DNA of 64,000 nucleotides from JAJTFA01 sp044351265 (GTDB lineage Bacteria > Bacteroidota > Bacteroidia > UKL13-3). A program made the position numbers and the translations under genes. The DNA is taken from assembly GCA_044351265.1 (NCBI GenBank), contig JBILGC010000002.1:1-64000 (forward strand), given 5' to 3'. The notes under the pieces are model-generated. The model was given only the letters and a program-made list of their open reading frames with translations. It searched no databases and was not told the origin of the DNA. Shown here in pieces: positions 35,713 through 45,069 of the stretch; within the stretch, counting starts at the first letter, position 1; each line of letters opens with the position of its first letter.

Positions 35713-37269
35713 TTATTTTAATTGTTTAATTTTATTTGCAACGTGTGCAAAGAGCTTAAAGAAGAGCTCTTCGTGTTCTTTACCGTATGGCAGCAAACGT
35801 GTAATTAAAAAGATGAGAATTAACGAGCTTACAATCATAAATAGATATACCAACAATAAATCTATCCAGCCTTGAATTAAATATGGCTGAAAGAATGTAT
35901 AAAGCGATGCCCAGGAAATGCCAATTAAAATTGGTACGACAACAGCACTAATTACTGCAGATAGAGGTATCGTGTTCTTTACTGCTGTGTGCATTACCCT
36001 TGAAATACTAATTAGCTGTGAGAGAGCAGCAAGAAGCACGCTAAAACCTGCACCCTTCAAACCATACTTAGGAATAATGAACATTGCTGCTGCCACATTT
36101 ACCACCCCGGAAATTACTGATATGTAGGTTATCTTTTGGGTTTTGCCTACACCAAGTAAAAAGAAATATCCTGCACTTGTTGCTGATCCAATTGCTCCGG
36201 CTACACACATTGTCTGTAATAATATTTCGCCATCATTAGCTATCATTACATTCTTCATCCATAAATTGATTAGAGGATGAGCCACAGGTATTATAGAGCA
36301 GAGCAAACAAACGGCTAAGGTTGTCAGTATCCAACTAGATTTGATGAGAATATTTGCCTTTCTTTCGTAAGAATCATTTGATAATGCGCTGAATGTTGGA
36401 AAAAGCACTTCAGATAATTTGTATACAATTGAGTATATTTTGCTTTCTATGTTTTGTGCAACATTATAAATGCCAACTGAAGCGGCTGTAAGATAAAGCC
36501 CTAATATAAAGCGCTCTGCCTGCTGGGTAAGTATACCTCCTATTTGTGCAAGAGTTTGCCACCCTCCATAATGAAAAGATTTTCTCCAAGCCTCCTTATG
36601 AATTTTGGGTGATAAGTTAACTGAAGGTAGCAGAATTTTGGCAATAATGAACCAATATAAAAACGTACAAATCTGGCCTCCAATGGTACCAAGGGTATAG
36701 CCAAATAAATTGTTTTCATATTGTAAGATAATATAGGTAAGAATAGCTGTGGTTGTAAGTGATAGAATATTGCCTGTGGCAACCATTTGGAAACGCTGCA
36801 GCGCCACCGGGATACCCATAAAAGATGCAGAACATTGATTAGCAAGCCATCCAAATGCAACCAACCTAATGCTAACTGATATTATTTCATTTAACTCCGG
36901 CCTGATATTATCGCCAAAAAATAGAAAAAAGATGTATTGGCCACCAAAAAAAATGAGCATAAAACCTATAAAACCAACAACCAAATTCATAAAGAAAGTT
37001 GTGCGGATGTATGATGCTGCGCTTGCATAATCTCCGAGATGAATAAACTCAGATACATATTTGGTTGTTGCCTCTCCAAATCCAAGATTGGCAAGCGTTA
37101 ATGGCTGAACAATTACCAATAACAATGCAGAAATACCATAGGAATCAATTCCAATTTGTGCTACAACATAACGTAGTAAGTAAAAATTAATAGCTAAACC
37201 AACCAAAAAACTTACCAGATTGAGTATAGAGTTTTTAATTGTTTTTATTGCCAGCGTGGTATCAGCCAT
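35713..37269 (-). CDS. Polysaccharide/oligosaccharide flippase (Wzx-like, MOP superfamily)
   Basis: Inner-membrane transporter, about 518 residues with 12-14 helices, that would flip a lipid-linked repeat unit. Characteristic are YGISALLLVIVQPLTLANLG, FGEATTKYVSEF and the repeated helix pairs to residue 500. ATG 37269 (MADTTLAIKTIKNS) is chosen because the protein then starts at the normal amphipathic stretch before helix 1; a longer start at 37332 would overlap the divergent methyltransferase. The C-terminus ends in a basic cytoplasmic tail (ANKIKQLK). Confidence 0.88.
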   Translation of the reverse strand: MADTTLAIKTIKNSILNLVSFLVGLAINFYLLRYVVAQIGIDSYGISALLLVIVQPLTLANLGFGEATTKYVSEFIHLGDYASAASYIRTTFFMNLVVGFIGFMLIFFGGQYIFFLFFGDNIRPELNEIISVSIRLVAFGWLANQCSASFMGIPVALQRFQMVATGNILSLTTTAILTYIILQYENNLFGYTLGTIGGQICTFLYWFIIAKILLPSVNLSPKIHKEAWRKSFHYGGWQTLAQIGGILTQQAERFILGLYLTAASVGIYNVAQNIESKIYSIVYKLSEVLFPTFSALSNDSYERKANILIKSSWILTTLAVCLLCSIIPVAHPLINLWMKNVMIANDGEILLQTMCVAGAIGSATSAGYFFLLGVGKTQKITYISVISGVVNVAAAMFIIPKYGLKGAGFSVLLAALSQLISISRVMHTAVKNTIPLSAVISAVVVPILIGISWASLYTFFQPYLIQGWIDLLLVYLFMIVSSLILIFLITRLLPYGKEHEELFFKLFAHVANKIKQLK

Positions 37270-37319
37270 AATTTTTTGCAAATTAATAATATGTTTGATT
37301 GTTGTAGCATATTTGCCAT

Positions 37320-38360
37320 ATGAATATTTCAAGCTCTAAGATTGCTTTTTTCGTTTTTAATAAGTTAAGAAAGTGGGTTGATCATCACAGAAATAAACTC
37401 AGACAGCATAAGAATATGGTGGCGCTTGACATGATAAGAACAGTAAACATTTGCCCGGCTTGCAAAGGCAGCAGGGTTTTTCACTTAGCAGATATTCCTT
37501 ATTCTGAAACTTTTTTAAACAAGTGGAACGGCAACGTTAGCGATTTTTATAAAATAGTACACCACGACTTTTTGCATGAGTGCTTTCCGTATGAATTTTG
37601 CGAAGAGTGTTTATTTTCTTTTCAAAGTGCTACTAAGAAAGGGTTTGCAGAGATGATAGAAAATAATTCTTTGGTGAATGAGCGGGTATTACTTTCATAC
37701 GAAAAACAAACACAGGTAAGTGTAAATCTCGAGCTTATTCAGCATATTTTATCGGAGAATGAAAACCTGAGCACTATTGAAGGGCATTACAAATGGCTTA
37801 TTAACGAAATGAAACCCTTTATCTTGCCTGCAAGTAAAATACTTGATTTGGGATGTAACCGAGGAACATTTGCAGAAGTTATGCGAAAAATCTACTTGGA
37901 TAGTGAAGTATGGGGCTGCGAAATTAATCATACCTATGCCGCTGCATGTAGGAGCAGATATCCGGATTTAAATCTAATTGAAGAACCATTATCGGAAAAC
38001 AAGAAACATGACTCTTTTGATTTAATTTTTTGCAGTGATGTTATTGAGCATATCTGGGACCTTGATGGCTTTATTAAAAGCATTAAGAATAATTTGAAGC
38101 CCTCAGGAAAAATAATGTTTGTTACACCTAATTTAATGTGTGCAAATGCTGTACGGGGCGGAATAAATTGGTGGGGCTATATGCCACCGCATCATACACA
38201 GCTTTTTTCTGCAAAGTCATTATCAAAACTGCTTGCCCGTCATGGATTTAAACAAAAACAGACCTCTGCATTCGGTGATGAATTTGCAAGTGTTTTCCAA
38301 TTAGATCAAGTTAATTTAGACAAGCCCTCAATTAACTTTTCTGAAACAAAATCTATTTGA
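37320..38360 (+). CDS. Methyltransferase with N-terminal zinc-binding cysteines
   Basis: A 346-residue protein. The N-terminal 100 residues carry two CxxC pairs (CPACKGSRVF and CEECLFSFQ), a probable zinc site seen in sugar C-methyltransferases. The class I methyltransferase domain has ILDLGCNRGTFAEVMR (about residue 175), WGCEINHTYAAA and FDLIFCSDVIEHIWDLDGF. It is divergent from the flippase and its last 55 bp overlap the convergent aminotransferase gene. Probable role: methylation of a nucleotide-bound sugar, inferred from context. Confidence 0.83.
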   Translation: MNISSSKIAFFVFNKLRKWVDHHRNKLRQHKNMVALDMIRTVNICPACKGSRVFHLADIPYSETFLNKWNGNVSDFYKIVHHDFLHECFPYEFCEECLFSFQSATKKGFAEMIENNSLVNERVLLSYEKQTQVSVNLELIQHILSENENLSTIEGHYKWLINEMKPFILPASKILDLGCNRGTFAEVMRKIYLDSEVWGCEINHTYAAACRSRYPDLNLIEEPLSENKKHDSFDLIFCSDVIEHIWDLDGFIKSIKNNLKPSGKIMFVTPNLMCANAVRGGINWWGYMPPHHTQLFSAKSLSKLLARHGFKQKQTSAFGDEFASVFQLDQVNLDKPSINFSETKSI

Positions 38361-39415
38361 TCATTGGTTAATTCTGCATACATGGGCAAGGATAATAATT
38401 TATCCATCTGCCCTGATGCAACGGGGAAATCCTTGGGTTGATGCCCCAAATATTTATAAGCTTTAAGGAGCGGCAGGGCAATAGGATAATGAATACCTGT
38501 TTCTATTTCCATTTCCTTTAATCTCTGTTGCACCATTTCCCTGTTTGATACTTGCACCACAAATAAATGAAATACGTGGCGGCCTGTATCGGGTATAACA
38601 GGCAGTTGTATGCCTGAATTTGTCAGATTTAACAGATAGCGCTCTGCATGCTTTATACGAGCTTGTGTCCATTGTTCAAGGTGGGGTAGTTTGGCTGAAA
38701 GAATGGCTGCTTGTATTCCATCCATTCGGCTGTTTCTTCCTTCTATGCCATGGTCGTGTTTGCCTAGGCGTCCATGATTTGCAATCATCCTTGCCATGGT
38801 TGCTATGGCTTCATCATTGGTTGCCATGCCTCCGGCATCGCCATAAGCACCTAAATTTTTTCCCGGATAAAAACTAAACGAAGAGGCATGACCGATAGTG
38901 CCTATGGTTTTTCCTTTGTATGTGGCACCATGTGCCTGCGCACAATCCTCAATTACTATTAGCTTGTGTTGAGCTGCTATTTGCATAATGACGTCCATAT
39001 CTGCCGGGCATCCATACAAATGCACAGGTATGATAGCCTTTGTTCTAGGAGTAATTTTCTCAACTATCTTCGTTACATCAATGGTATAATGGGATGGGTG
39101 GGAATCAACAAAAACAACTTTTGCCCCAACAGTAGTTACACTCTCTGAGGTAGAGATCCAGCTGTTGGCAGGAACAATTACCTCATCCCCTGCGCCAATC
39201 TGATAAGCTTTGAGCAAAATCTCGAGAGAATCTGTGCCATTGGCACATGCTATTACATGGTTAATTCCCAGATACTGCGCAAACCCTTCCTCAAAAGAGG
39301 TGGCATACTTTCCGCTAATAAAAGCTGTTTCGCCAATAACGGCTTGAATGCCTTTATCAATTTCTTTTTGAATACTCTGGTATTGAAGTTTTAAATCAAC
39401 AAATGGTACGTGCAT
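38306..39415 (-). CDS. DegT/DnrJ/EryC1 family sugar aminotransferase
   Basis: PLP enzyme that transaminates a keto-sugar nucleotide; 369 residues. The PLP lysine is Lys186 (SSFSFYPGKNLGAYGDAGG), with IEDCAQAHGA, ACANGTDSL and VHLYGCPADM also typical. Its start is 1 bp after the stop of the LpxA-like gene. Together with the LpxA-like acyltransferase and the Gfo/Idh oxidoreductase it makes up an oxidise-aminate-acylate set. Its last 55 bp overlap the 3' end of the convergent methyltransferase. Confidence 0.93.
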   Translation of the reverse strand: MHVPFVDLKLQYQSIQKEIDKGIQAVIGETAFISGKYATSFEEGFAQYLGINHVIACANGTDSLEILLKAYQIGAGDEVIVPANSWISTSESVTTVGAKVVFVDSHPSHYTIDVTKIVEKITPRTKAIIPVHLYGCPADMDVIMQIAAQHKLIVIEDCAQAHGATYKGKTIGTIGHASSFSFYPGKNLGAYGDAGGMATNDEAIATMARMIANHGRLGKHDHGIEGRNSRMDGIQAAILSAKLPHLEQWTQARIKHAERYLLNLTNSGIQLPVIPDTGRHVFHLFVVQVSNREMVQQRLKEMEIETGIHYPIALPLLKAYKYLGHQPKDFPVASGQMDKLLSLPMYAELTNDQIDFVSEKLIEGLSKLT

Positions 39416-39416
39416 G

Positions 39417-40136
39417 TTATTCTTCCAATAAAATTTCTATATGGGCTCTTTTACTTAGTTTATTAAAAAGCTCCAGTTGTTGTTTAACATAGTCTGTTAA
39501 ATCAGCTGCCGCATTTTGGGCATAGTGGCTAATTATTCCCTGAATAGCATTTTCATGGCCATATCTTTTTAATCCCCATTCATTAATCTTATTTGCGCTC
39601 TTTATAGGCGTGCCATATGCTGTAAGAAACGGTGGAATGTCTTTGTTTATGATAGACCCCATGCCAACCATGGAAAAACTGCCAATTGTGCTTCTTTGGT
39701 GTATAATGCTCGATAAGCCAATATTGGCATATGGCAAAATATTTGTATGTCCGCCTATCTGTGTATTATTGGATAAGATCACGTTATCATGAATAATTGT
39801 ATCATGGGAAATATGGTTATAGGCCATAATATAACAATGATCAGCAATCTTAGTAAAAGCAGTAGAAGTTGGCATGTGAACAGTTGTAAATTCTCTAATT
39901 ACATTATTGGAGCCAATAATAACCTCCCTTTTGTGCGACTCCTCTTCAGAAAAGCCGTTTATTTCATGTTTCTTAACACTATGCTGGCAGAGTTCGCCAA
40001 TTACAGTATGCGAGCCAATAAAATTATTGTTACCAATGATTGTTCCTTTTTTAATTACAGCATAATGGCCAATATAATTGTTATCTCCCAGCTCAACCGC
40101 ACTGTCTATAAATGCTGTTTTCTCAATGCGATTCAT
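39417..40136 (-). CDS. LpxA-like acyltransferase
   Basis: A 239-residue left-handed beta-helix acyltransferase. Compared with LpxA the catalytic and binding residues line up: REFTTVHMPT, YNHISHD (His108, His111), IGGH (His130), IHQ, GMGSIINKDIPPF and the C-terminal GLKRYG. It is shorter than typical LpxA (about 255-262). It overlaps the oxidoreductase gene by 4 bp (ATGA) and is 1 bp from the aminotransferase. I infer that it puts an acyl group on an amino-sugar nucleotide made by these neighbours; it is probably not the main lipid A LpxA. Confidence 0.88.
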   Translation of the reverse strand: MNRIEKTAFIDSAVELGDNNYIGHYAVIKKGTIIGNNNFIGSHTVIGELCQHSVKKHEINGFSEEESHKREVIIGSNNVIREFTTVHMPTSTAFTKIADHCYIMAYNHISHDTIIHDNVILSNNTQIGGHTNILPYANIGLSSIIHQRSTIGSFSMVGMGSIINKDIPPFLTAYGTPIKSANKINEWGLKRYGHENAIQGIISHYAQNAAADLTDYVKQQLELFNKLSKRAHIEILLEE

Positions 40137-41143
40137 GCCCTATCGTAAATTTTTTGAATGGCCTCTATTGTTTTCATTCCCTCGTCACCCTCTACTACAT
40201 TATGTCTTTCATTCAATAATTCCGCAACTACATCATGCACCACTTTGTCGTGGTTGGAACTTGTGCCTTGGTATTTGCCGTAGGCATTTGGCTTATCATT
40301 AAACTCTATTTCCTCCGGAAGCGGATATGATTTCACATCCCAGAATTCTATTTTATTCAAGTATTGGCCCCCAATTTTAATGGTTCCGTTTTCGCCAATA
40401 ATGGTTATGCTGCCTTCATAATTTTTATTATAAACGCAAGTAGTCCATACAATTGAGCCCATAACTCCGGAGTTGAAGGTGACCAAAGATTGGCCGCAGT
40501 CTTCAATCTCAATATCATGGTTCTTGGTTTCAATTTGTGTTTTTGCATTCACAATATCGCCAAACCACCAAATTAACAAATCTATAAAATGGCTAACCTG
40601 GGTGTGTAATGCCCCACCTTCTAATTTTTTGCTACCCCTCCAATTAGAATCTTTATAGTAACCCTGATGACGATTCCACAGCACGTTGCACTGCACCATA
40701 AAAATTTGCCCTAGAAAGCCGCTGTCAAGTGCTTGTTTGGTTAATGCAATAGGCACATTATAACGGTTTTGTTTCACAACCATCAACTTCACATTATTCA
40801 ACTTTGCAGCTTCTATCATTCGGTGACAATCAGCAACATTTAATGCCATTGGTTTTTCTACCAGTATATTCTTCTTAGCATTCGCTGCTTTAATCGCCAT
40901 CTCTGCATGCAAACCATGAGGCGTACAAATATTAACCACATCGGCATCGCATTTAGCCAGCATGTCTTCATAATCGGTATAATAGGTAATACCGCCATAG
41001 GTTTCGGATAAGGTTTTAACCTTTTGCTCATCTGTATCGCATAGCGCAACAATCTCTGCGCGCTCCTCGGCATCTGTCACTGCAATATGGCGAGAACCAA
41101 TGCTGCCACAGCCTACAATGGCAAATTTTATCTTATTACTCAT
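40133..41143 (-). CDS. Gfo/Idh/MocA-family sugar oxidoreductase
   Basis: NAD(P)-dependent dehydrogenase, 336 residues from ATG 41143 (MSNKIKFAIVGCG). GCGSIGSRH binds the cofactor; VEKPMALNVADCHRMI contains the conserved Glu-Lys-Pro; and HTQVSHFIDLLIWW carries the catalytic His region. A TTG 36 bp upstream was rejected because the Rossmann motif then starts too late. It heads the oxidoreductase-acyltransferase-aminotransferase set. Relatives in such sets (for example WbpB, WlbA, GnnA) oxidise C3 of a UDP-sugar; this is a family-based inference. Confidence 0.9.
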   Translation of the reverse strand: MSNKIKFAIVGCGSIGSRHIAVTDAEERAEIVALCDTDEQKVKTLSETYGGITYYTDYEDMLAKCDADVVNICTPHGLHAEMAIKAANAKKNILVEKPMALNVADCHRMIEAAKLNNVKLMVVKQNRYNVPIALTKQALDSGFLGQIFMVQCNVLWNRHQGYYKDSNWRGSKKLEGGALHTQVSHFIDLLIWWFGDIVNAKTQIETKNHDIEIEDCGQSLVTFNSGVMGSIVWTTCVYNKNYEGSITIIGENGTIKIGGQYLNKIEFWDVKSYPLPEEIEFNDKPNAYGKYQGTSSNHDKVVHDVVAELLNERHNVVEGDEGMKTIEAIQKIYDRA

Positions 41144-41253
41144 CGGCTCAATATTCGAATTTTTAACTTGTTTAATCAAGCTATTTTATTAATAATTAAA
41201 AAGAATTAAGGGTTTTACTTAATACTATTTGAATAATACACTCAAAAATACAC

Positions 41254-42084
41254 TTATTCAAATTTTACTTGCTCAACTAATATCTTCTTTAACGCATCCA
41301 ACGTCTCTTGAGTAACCAACTCATGCTTTTTATTTAACAAAAACACCTTACTGTTTTCAAACCTGTTTCGCACGTATTTAATCATTTTGTAAGGTGGGGC
41401 CAAGGCATCGTTTTTACCAACAATCAGTATCACTTTAATTTTATGCTTGTTTGCTAGTTTGGCAACGTTAGCTAGATTTGTTCTGAGTTTGCGTTGTGCA
41501 ATCCATGTTTTATAAACCTTTGTCATACGTTGTTTTTCACCAATATTTTTTAATGAAAACAGGTATGTCGATCTGTTTAATATTTTCCATCTGTAAAGGC
41601 GTTGCAGCCAATTAGATAAAACAGCATAGTTATTTGCAACATGTCTAAAAACCAATAAACCCAAAATGGTGCCTGTTGTAAAATTCACTAGTTGATTAAA
41701 TTCAATTGTTGGGGGCGATAAAAGAATTAAACGTTCTATTTTTTCAGGAAAAGCACACACGATTGCCCGCAACATTCTGGTGCCCATGCTGAATGAGCAA
41801 ACTGTTAACTTTTTTAAAACCAACTCTTCCTGAGCGGCTATGCCCAATACAATATCTCGTAAATCCATTTCAGTAAAATCTCTTGGCTCCCTCCATTCAG
41901 AAAACCCATGCCAGAAAAAGTCAATAGCAATGAGTGTATACCTATCTTTTAACAATTGCCCCACGGGGGCATAGGCGCTGCCGGTTTGATCGTAGCCATG
42001 AAAAGCAACCATTATTTCTTTTCCGCTGCCATAGCGGTAATAAGAAATTGGTGAGTTGTTATATAGATAATTTTTTTGCTCCAA
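41254..42084 (-). CDS. Alpha/beta-hydrolase
   Basis: A 276-residue hydrolase with TTG start. HGYDQTG supplies the oxyanion region, CSFSMGTRM (nucleophile Ser), GKNDA (acid) and NKKHELV (His) form a plausible triad. A segment of about 60 residues between the nucleophile and the acid (RLYRWKILNRSTYLFSLKNI) forms the lid. It resembles general serine hydrolases of Bacteroidota and cannot be assigned a substrate. It is divergent from carB and separate from the glycan genes by 110 bp. Confidence 0.8.
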   Translation of the reverse strand: MEQKNYLYNNSPISYYRYGSGKEIMVAFHGYDQTGSAYAPVGQLLKDRYTLIAIDFFWHGFSEWREPRDFTEMDLRDIVLGIAAQEELVLKKLTVCSFSMGTRMLRAIVCAFPEKIERLILLSPPTIEFNQLVNFTTGTILGLLVFRHVANNYAVLSNWLQRLYRWKILNRSTYLFSLKNIGEKQRMTKVYKTWIAQRKLRTNLANVAKLANKHKIKVILIVGKNDALAPPYKMIKYVRNRFENSKVFLLNKKHELVTQETLDALKKILVEQVKFE

Positions 42085-42154
42085 ATCGACCCTGAATATA
42101 CAACCTGTTGACTAATCTTTTATGCACAACTCTTTTCGGTTTGAATTATTCGTT

Positions 42155-42162
42155 TATTTTTG
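42155..42162 (+). promoter_or_regulatory. Candidate promoter -7 element for carB
   Basis: TATTTTTG fits TAnnTTTG, 65 bp before the ATG of carB. No TTG lies at the expected distance upstream. Confidence 0.35.
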
Positions 42163-42227
42163 CCCAATTTTCAGACATAGGTAACTTGTCCTGTCGGGGA
42201 AGGTTTTAATTTAACTACCATTTGCTC

Positions 42228-45047
42228 ATGCCCAAAGACCCCAGTATCAAATCAGTACTTATTATCGGCAGCGGACCTATTATTATCGGACAAGCCTGCG
42301 AGTTTGACTACTCAGGCAGTCAGGCAGCCCGTTCGCTGAAAGAAGAAGGAATCGAAGTAACGCTTATTAATAGCAACCCGGCTACCATCATGACGGATCC
42401 GGTTACTGCCGATAATGTTTATTTGCTTCCATTAACTTCAGACTCTATTGATAAAATTCTTACAGAAAGAAAAATTGATGCCGTGCTTCCAACTATGGGT
42501 GGGCAAACCGCACTTAATTTATGTATTGAATGCGAAGAGCTAGGTATATGGCAAAAACATGGGGTAAGATTAATTGGCGTTGATACTAAAGCCATCGATA
42601 CGGTAGAAAACCGTGAATTGTTCAGGCAGAAGATGATTGAGTTGGGCATTGCCGTTGCCCCTTCTCGTACGGCAAATTCTTTTCTTGAAGGCAAAGAAAT
42701 TGCTCAAGAACTTGGCCTTCCAATCGTTATCAGGCCTTCATACACATTAGGTGGCACAGGTGGCGGCTTTGTGCTAAAAAAGGAAGAGCTGGATGCTGCC
42801 CTGCAGAAAGGCCTTTCGGCCTCGCCAACCCATGAAGTGCTGGTAGAAAAAGCAGTATTTGGATGGAAAGAATACGAACTGGAACTGTTACGCGATAAGG
42901 CAGATAATGTAGCGGTTATTTGTGTTATCGAAAACTTTGACCCGATGGGCATTCATACAGGCGACTCCATTACCGTGGCACCTGCCATGACTTTAAGCGA
43001 CACCTGCTATCAACGCATGCGCGATATGGCCATTCATATGATGCGTAGCATTGGCAATTTTCATGGTGGCTGCAACGTGCAGTTTGCTGTGAACCCCGAA
43101 AATGAAGATATTATTGCCATTGAAATCAATCCGCGTGTATCACGCTCTTCGGCACTGGCATCTAAAGCAACAGGTTATCCTATTGCAAAAATTGCTTCCA
43201 AGCTGGCTATTGGCTATACGCTGGATGAATTGAAAAATCCGGTCACAAAAACCACTTCGGCATATTTTGAACCCGCATTGGATTATGTGATTGTAAAAGT
43301 GCCTCGCTGGAATTTCGATAAATTTAAAGGTGCAGATAAGCGATTGGGCTTACAAATGAAATCGGTTGGTGAAACCATGGGCATAGGCCGCACATTTATT
43401 GAAGCCCTTCAAAAAGCCATTCAGTCTCTTGAAATAAAACGCAGTGGCCTAGGTGCAGATGGCTACCAAAGTCGTAACCTGGAACAGATTGTAGAGAAAC
43501 TTAAAAACCCATCTTGGGATAGAATATTTGCCGTTAAAGATGCTTTAAGCTTGGGTATGCCCATTTCGTCTATTGAAAAAATTACAGGTATTGATCGCTG
43601 GTTCTTAAACCAAATTAACGACCTGGCACTTATTGAAGCACAAACCAGAAGGTTTAATTTAAAAAATTTACCGAAGCAGTTGCTTATAGATCTTAAGCAA
43701 AAAGGGTATACCGATGTGCAAATTGCACATCTGGTTGGAGGCGATATAACCGAGGATGATGTCTGGAACCTGCGAAAAGACTATGGAGTTAACCGGGTAT
43801 ACAAAATGGTTGATACCTGCGCTGCAGAGTTTCCATCACCAACAAACTACTTTTACTCTTCTTTTGATGGAGAAAACGAAAGTGTAGTTTCAGATAAGAA
43901 AAAAATAATCGTACTCGGTTCGGGGCCTAACCGTATTGGCCAAGGTATAGAGTTTGACTATTGTTGTGTGCATGGGTTGCTTGCTGCAAAGGAATGTGGT
44001 TATGAAGCAATCATGATAAATTGCAACCCCGAAACGGTGAGTACAGATTTTGATATGGCCGATAAACTTTATTTTGAACCTGTATTTTGGGAACACCTGC
44101 GCGAAATTATTGAGCTTGAAAAACCGGAAGGCGTGATTGTGCAACTGGGCGGCCAAACCGCGCTTAAACTGGCAAAAAAACTACATGAAGCCGGCATTAA
44201 AATTATTGGCACCAGCTTTCCCGACATGGACCTTTCAGAAGATCGAGGATCTTTCTCTGATCTATTAAAAGAGCTAGGCATACCATACCCTGATTATGGA
44301 GTCGCAGAAGATGCCGAAGAAGCCATACAGGTGGCAAACAAGGTTGGATATCCTGTTTTGGTTAGACCATCATATGTGCTCGGTGGCCAAGGAATGAAAA
44401 TTGTAATTAATGACGAAGATCTAGAAAAAGCTGTTATAGAACTGCTAGGCGATTTACCGGGTAACCGTGTACTCATTGACCATTTCCTTGATCGAGCAGA
44501 AGAGGCAGAAATAGATTTGATCTGTGACGGAACAGACGTGCACATTGTGGGTATGATGGAACACATTGAACCTGCGGGTATACATTCAGGAGACTCCAGT
44601 GCGGTGTTACCTCCATTTAGCTTAAGCAAACAGGTGCAGGACCAGATGGAAGCCTATGCAATTAAACTTGCGCACAAAATGAATATTCGCGGTTTACTAA
44701 ATATTCAGTTTGCTATAAAAAACGAAAAGGTTTATGTAATAGAAGCCAACCCGCGCGGCTCACGCACGGTTCCTTTTATCGCCAAAGCCTATCAAATTCC
44801 ATATGTAAACATTGCTACTAAGATTATGATGGGTACTCATAAGCTCAAAGATTTTACTTTTGAAAGAAAGTTAACAGGATACGCCATTAAAGAGCCTGTT
44901 TTTTCGTTCAATAAATTTGAAGGCGTAAACAAAGAGTTGGGGCCGGAAATGAAATCAACAGGAGAGGCCATTCGTTTTATAAAAGATTTACAAGACCCCA
45001 TCTTCCGTCAGTGGACAAAAGAAAAAAGCATGTATCTGAGCAGATAA
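42228..45047 (+). CDS. carB: Carbamoyl-phosphate synthase large subunit lacking the MGS-like regulatory domain
   Basis: Makes carbamoyl phosphate for pyrimidines and arginine. ATG 42228 gives 939 residues. Two ATP-grasp halves are intact: IIGSGPIIIGQACEFDYSG, PSYTLGGTGGGFVL and NPRVSRSSALASKATGYP in the first, VLGSGPNRIGQGIEFDYCC, RPSYVLGGQGM and EANPRGSRTVPFIAKA in the second. The protein stops just after GPEMKSTGEAIRFI, where E. coli CarB begins its roughly 135-residue allosteric domain (UMP/ornithine sites). The downstream 23 bp lead to murI with no remnant, so the short form is natural. No carA is next to it. Confidence 0.95.
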   Translation: MPKDPSIKSVLIIGSGPIIIGQACEFDYSGSQAARSLKEEGIEVTLINSNPATIMTDPVTADNVYLLPLTSDSIDKILTERKIDAVLPTMGGQTALNLCIECEELGIWQKHGVRLIGVDTKAIDTVENRELFRQKMIELGIAVAPSRTANSFLEGKEIAQELGLPIVIRPSYTLGGTGGGFVLKKEELDAALQKGLSASPTHEVLVEKAVFGWKEYELELLRDKADNVAVICVIENFDPMGIHTGDSITVAPAMTLSDTCYQRMRDMAIHMMRSIGNFHGGCNVQFAVNPENEDIIAIEINPRVSRSSALASKATGYPIAKIASKLAIGYTLDELKNPVTKTTSAYFEPALDYVIVKVPRWNFDKFKGADKRLGLQMKSVGETMGIGRTFIEALQKAIQSLEIKRSGLGADGYQSRNLEQIVEKLKNPSWDRIFAVKDALSLGMPISSIEKITGIDRWFLNQINDLALIEAQTRRFNLKNLPKQLLIDLKQKGYTDVQIAHLVGGDITEDDVWNLRKDYGVNRVYKMVDTCAAEFPSPTNYFYSSFDGENESVVSDKKKIIVLGSGPNRIGQGIEFDYCCVHGLLAAKECGYEAIMINCNPETVSTDFDMADKLYFEPVFWEHLREIIELEKPEGVIVQLGGQTALKLAKKLHEAGIKIIGTSFPDMDLSEDRGSFSDLLKELGIPYPDYGVAEDAEEAIQVANKVGYPVLVRPSYVLGGQGMKIVINDEDLEKAVIELLGDLPGNRVLIDHFLDRAEEAEIDLICDGTDVHIVGMMEHIEPAGIHSGDSSAVLPPFSLSKQVQDQMEAYAIKLAHKMNIRGLLNIQFAIKNEKVYVIEANPRGSRTVPFIAKAYQIPYVNIATKIMMGTHKLKDFTFERKLTGYAIKEPVFSFNKFEGVNKELGPEMKSTGEAIRFIKDLQDPIFRQWTKEKSMYLSR

Positions 45048-45069
45048 TTTTGCTCCAAAAATTTTAACA

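Noticed and set aside
27568..42084. Genomic island with integrase, transposase or tRNA attachment site around the glycan locus
   Set aside because: The gene content is accessory, but no integrase, insertion sequence, direct repeat or tRNA was found at the borders.
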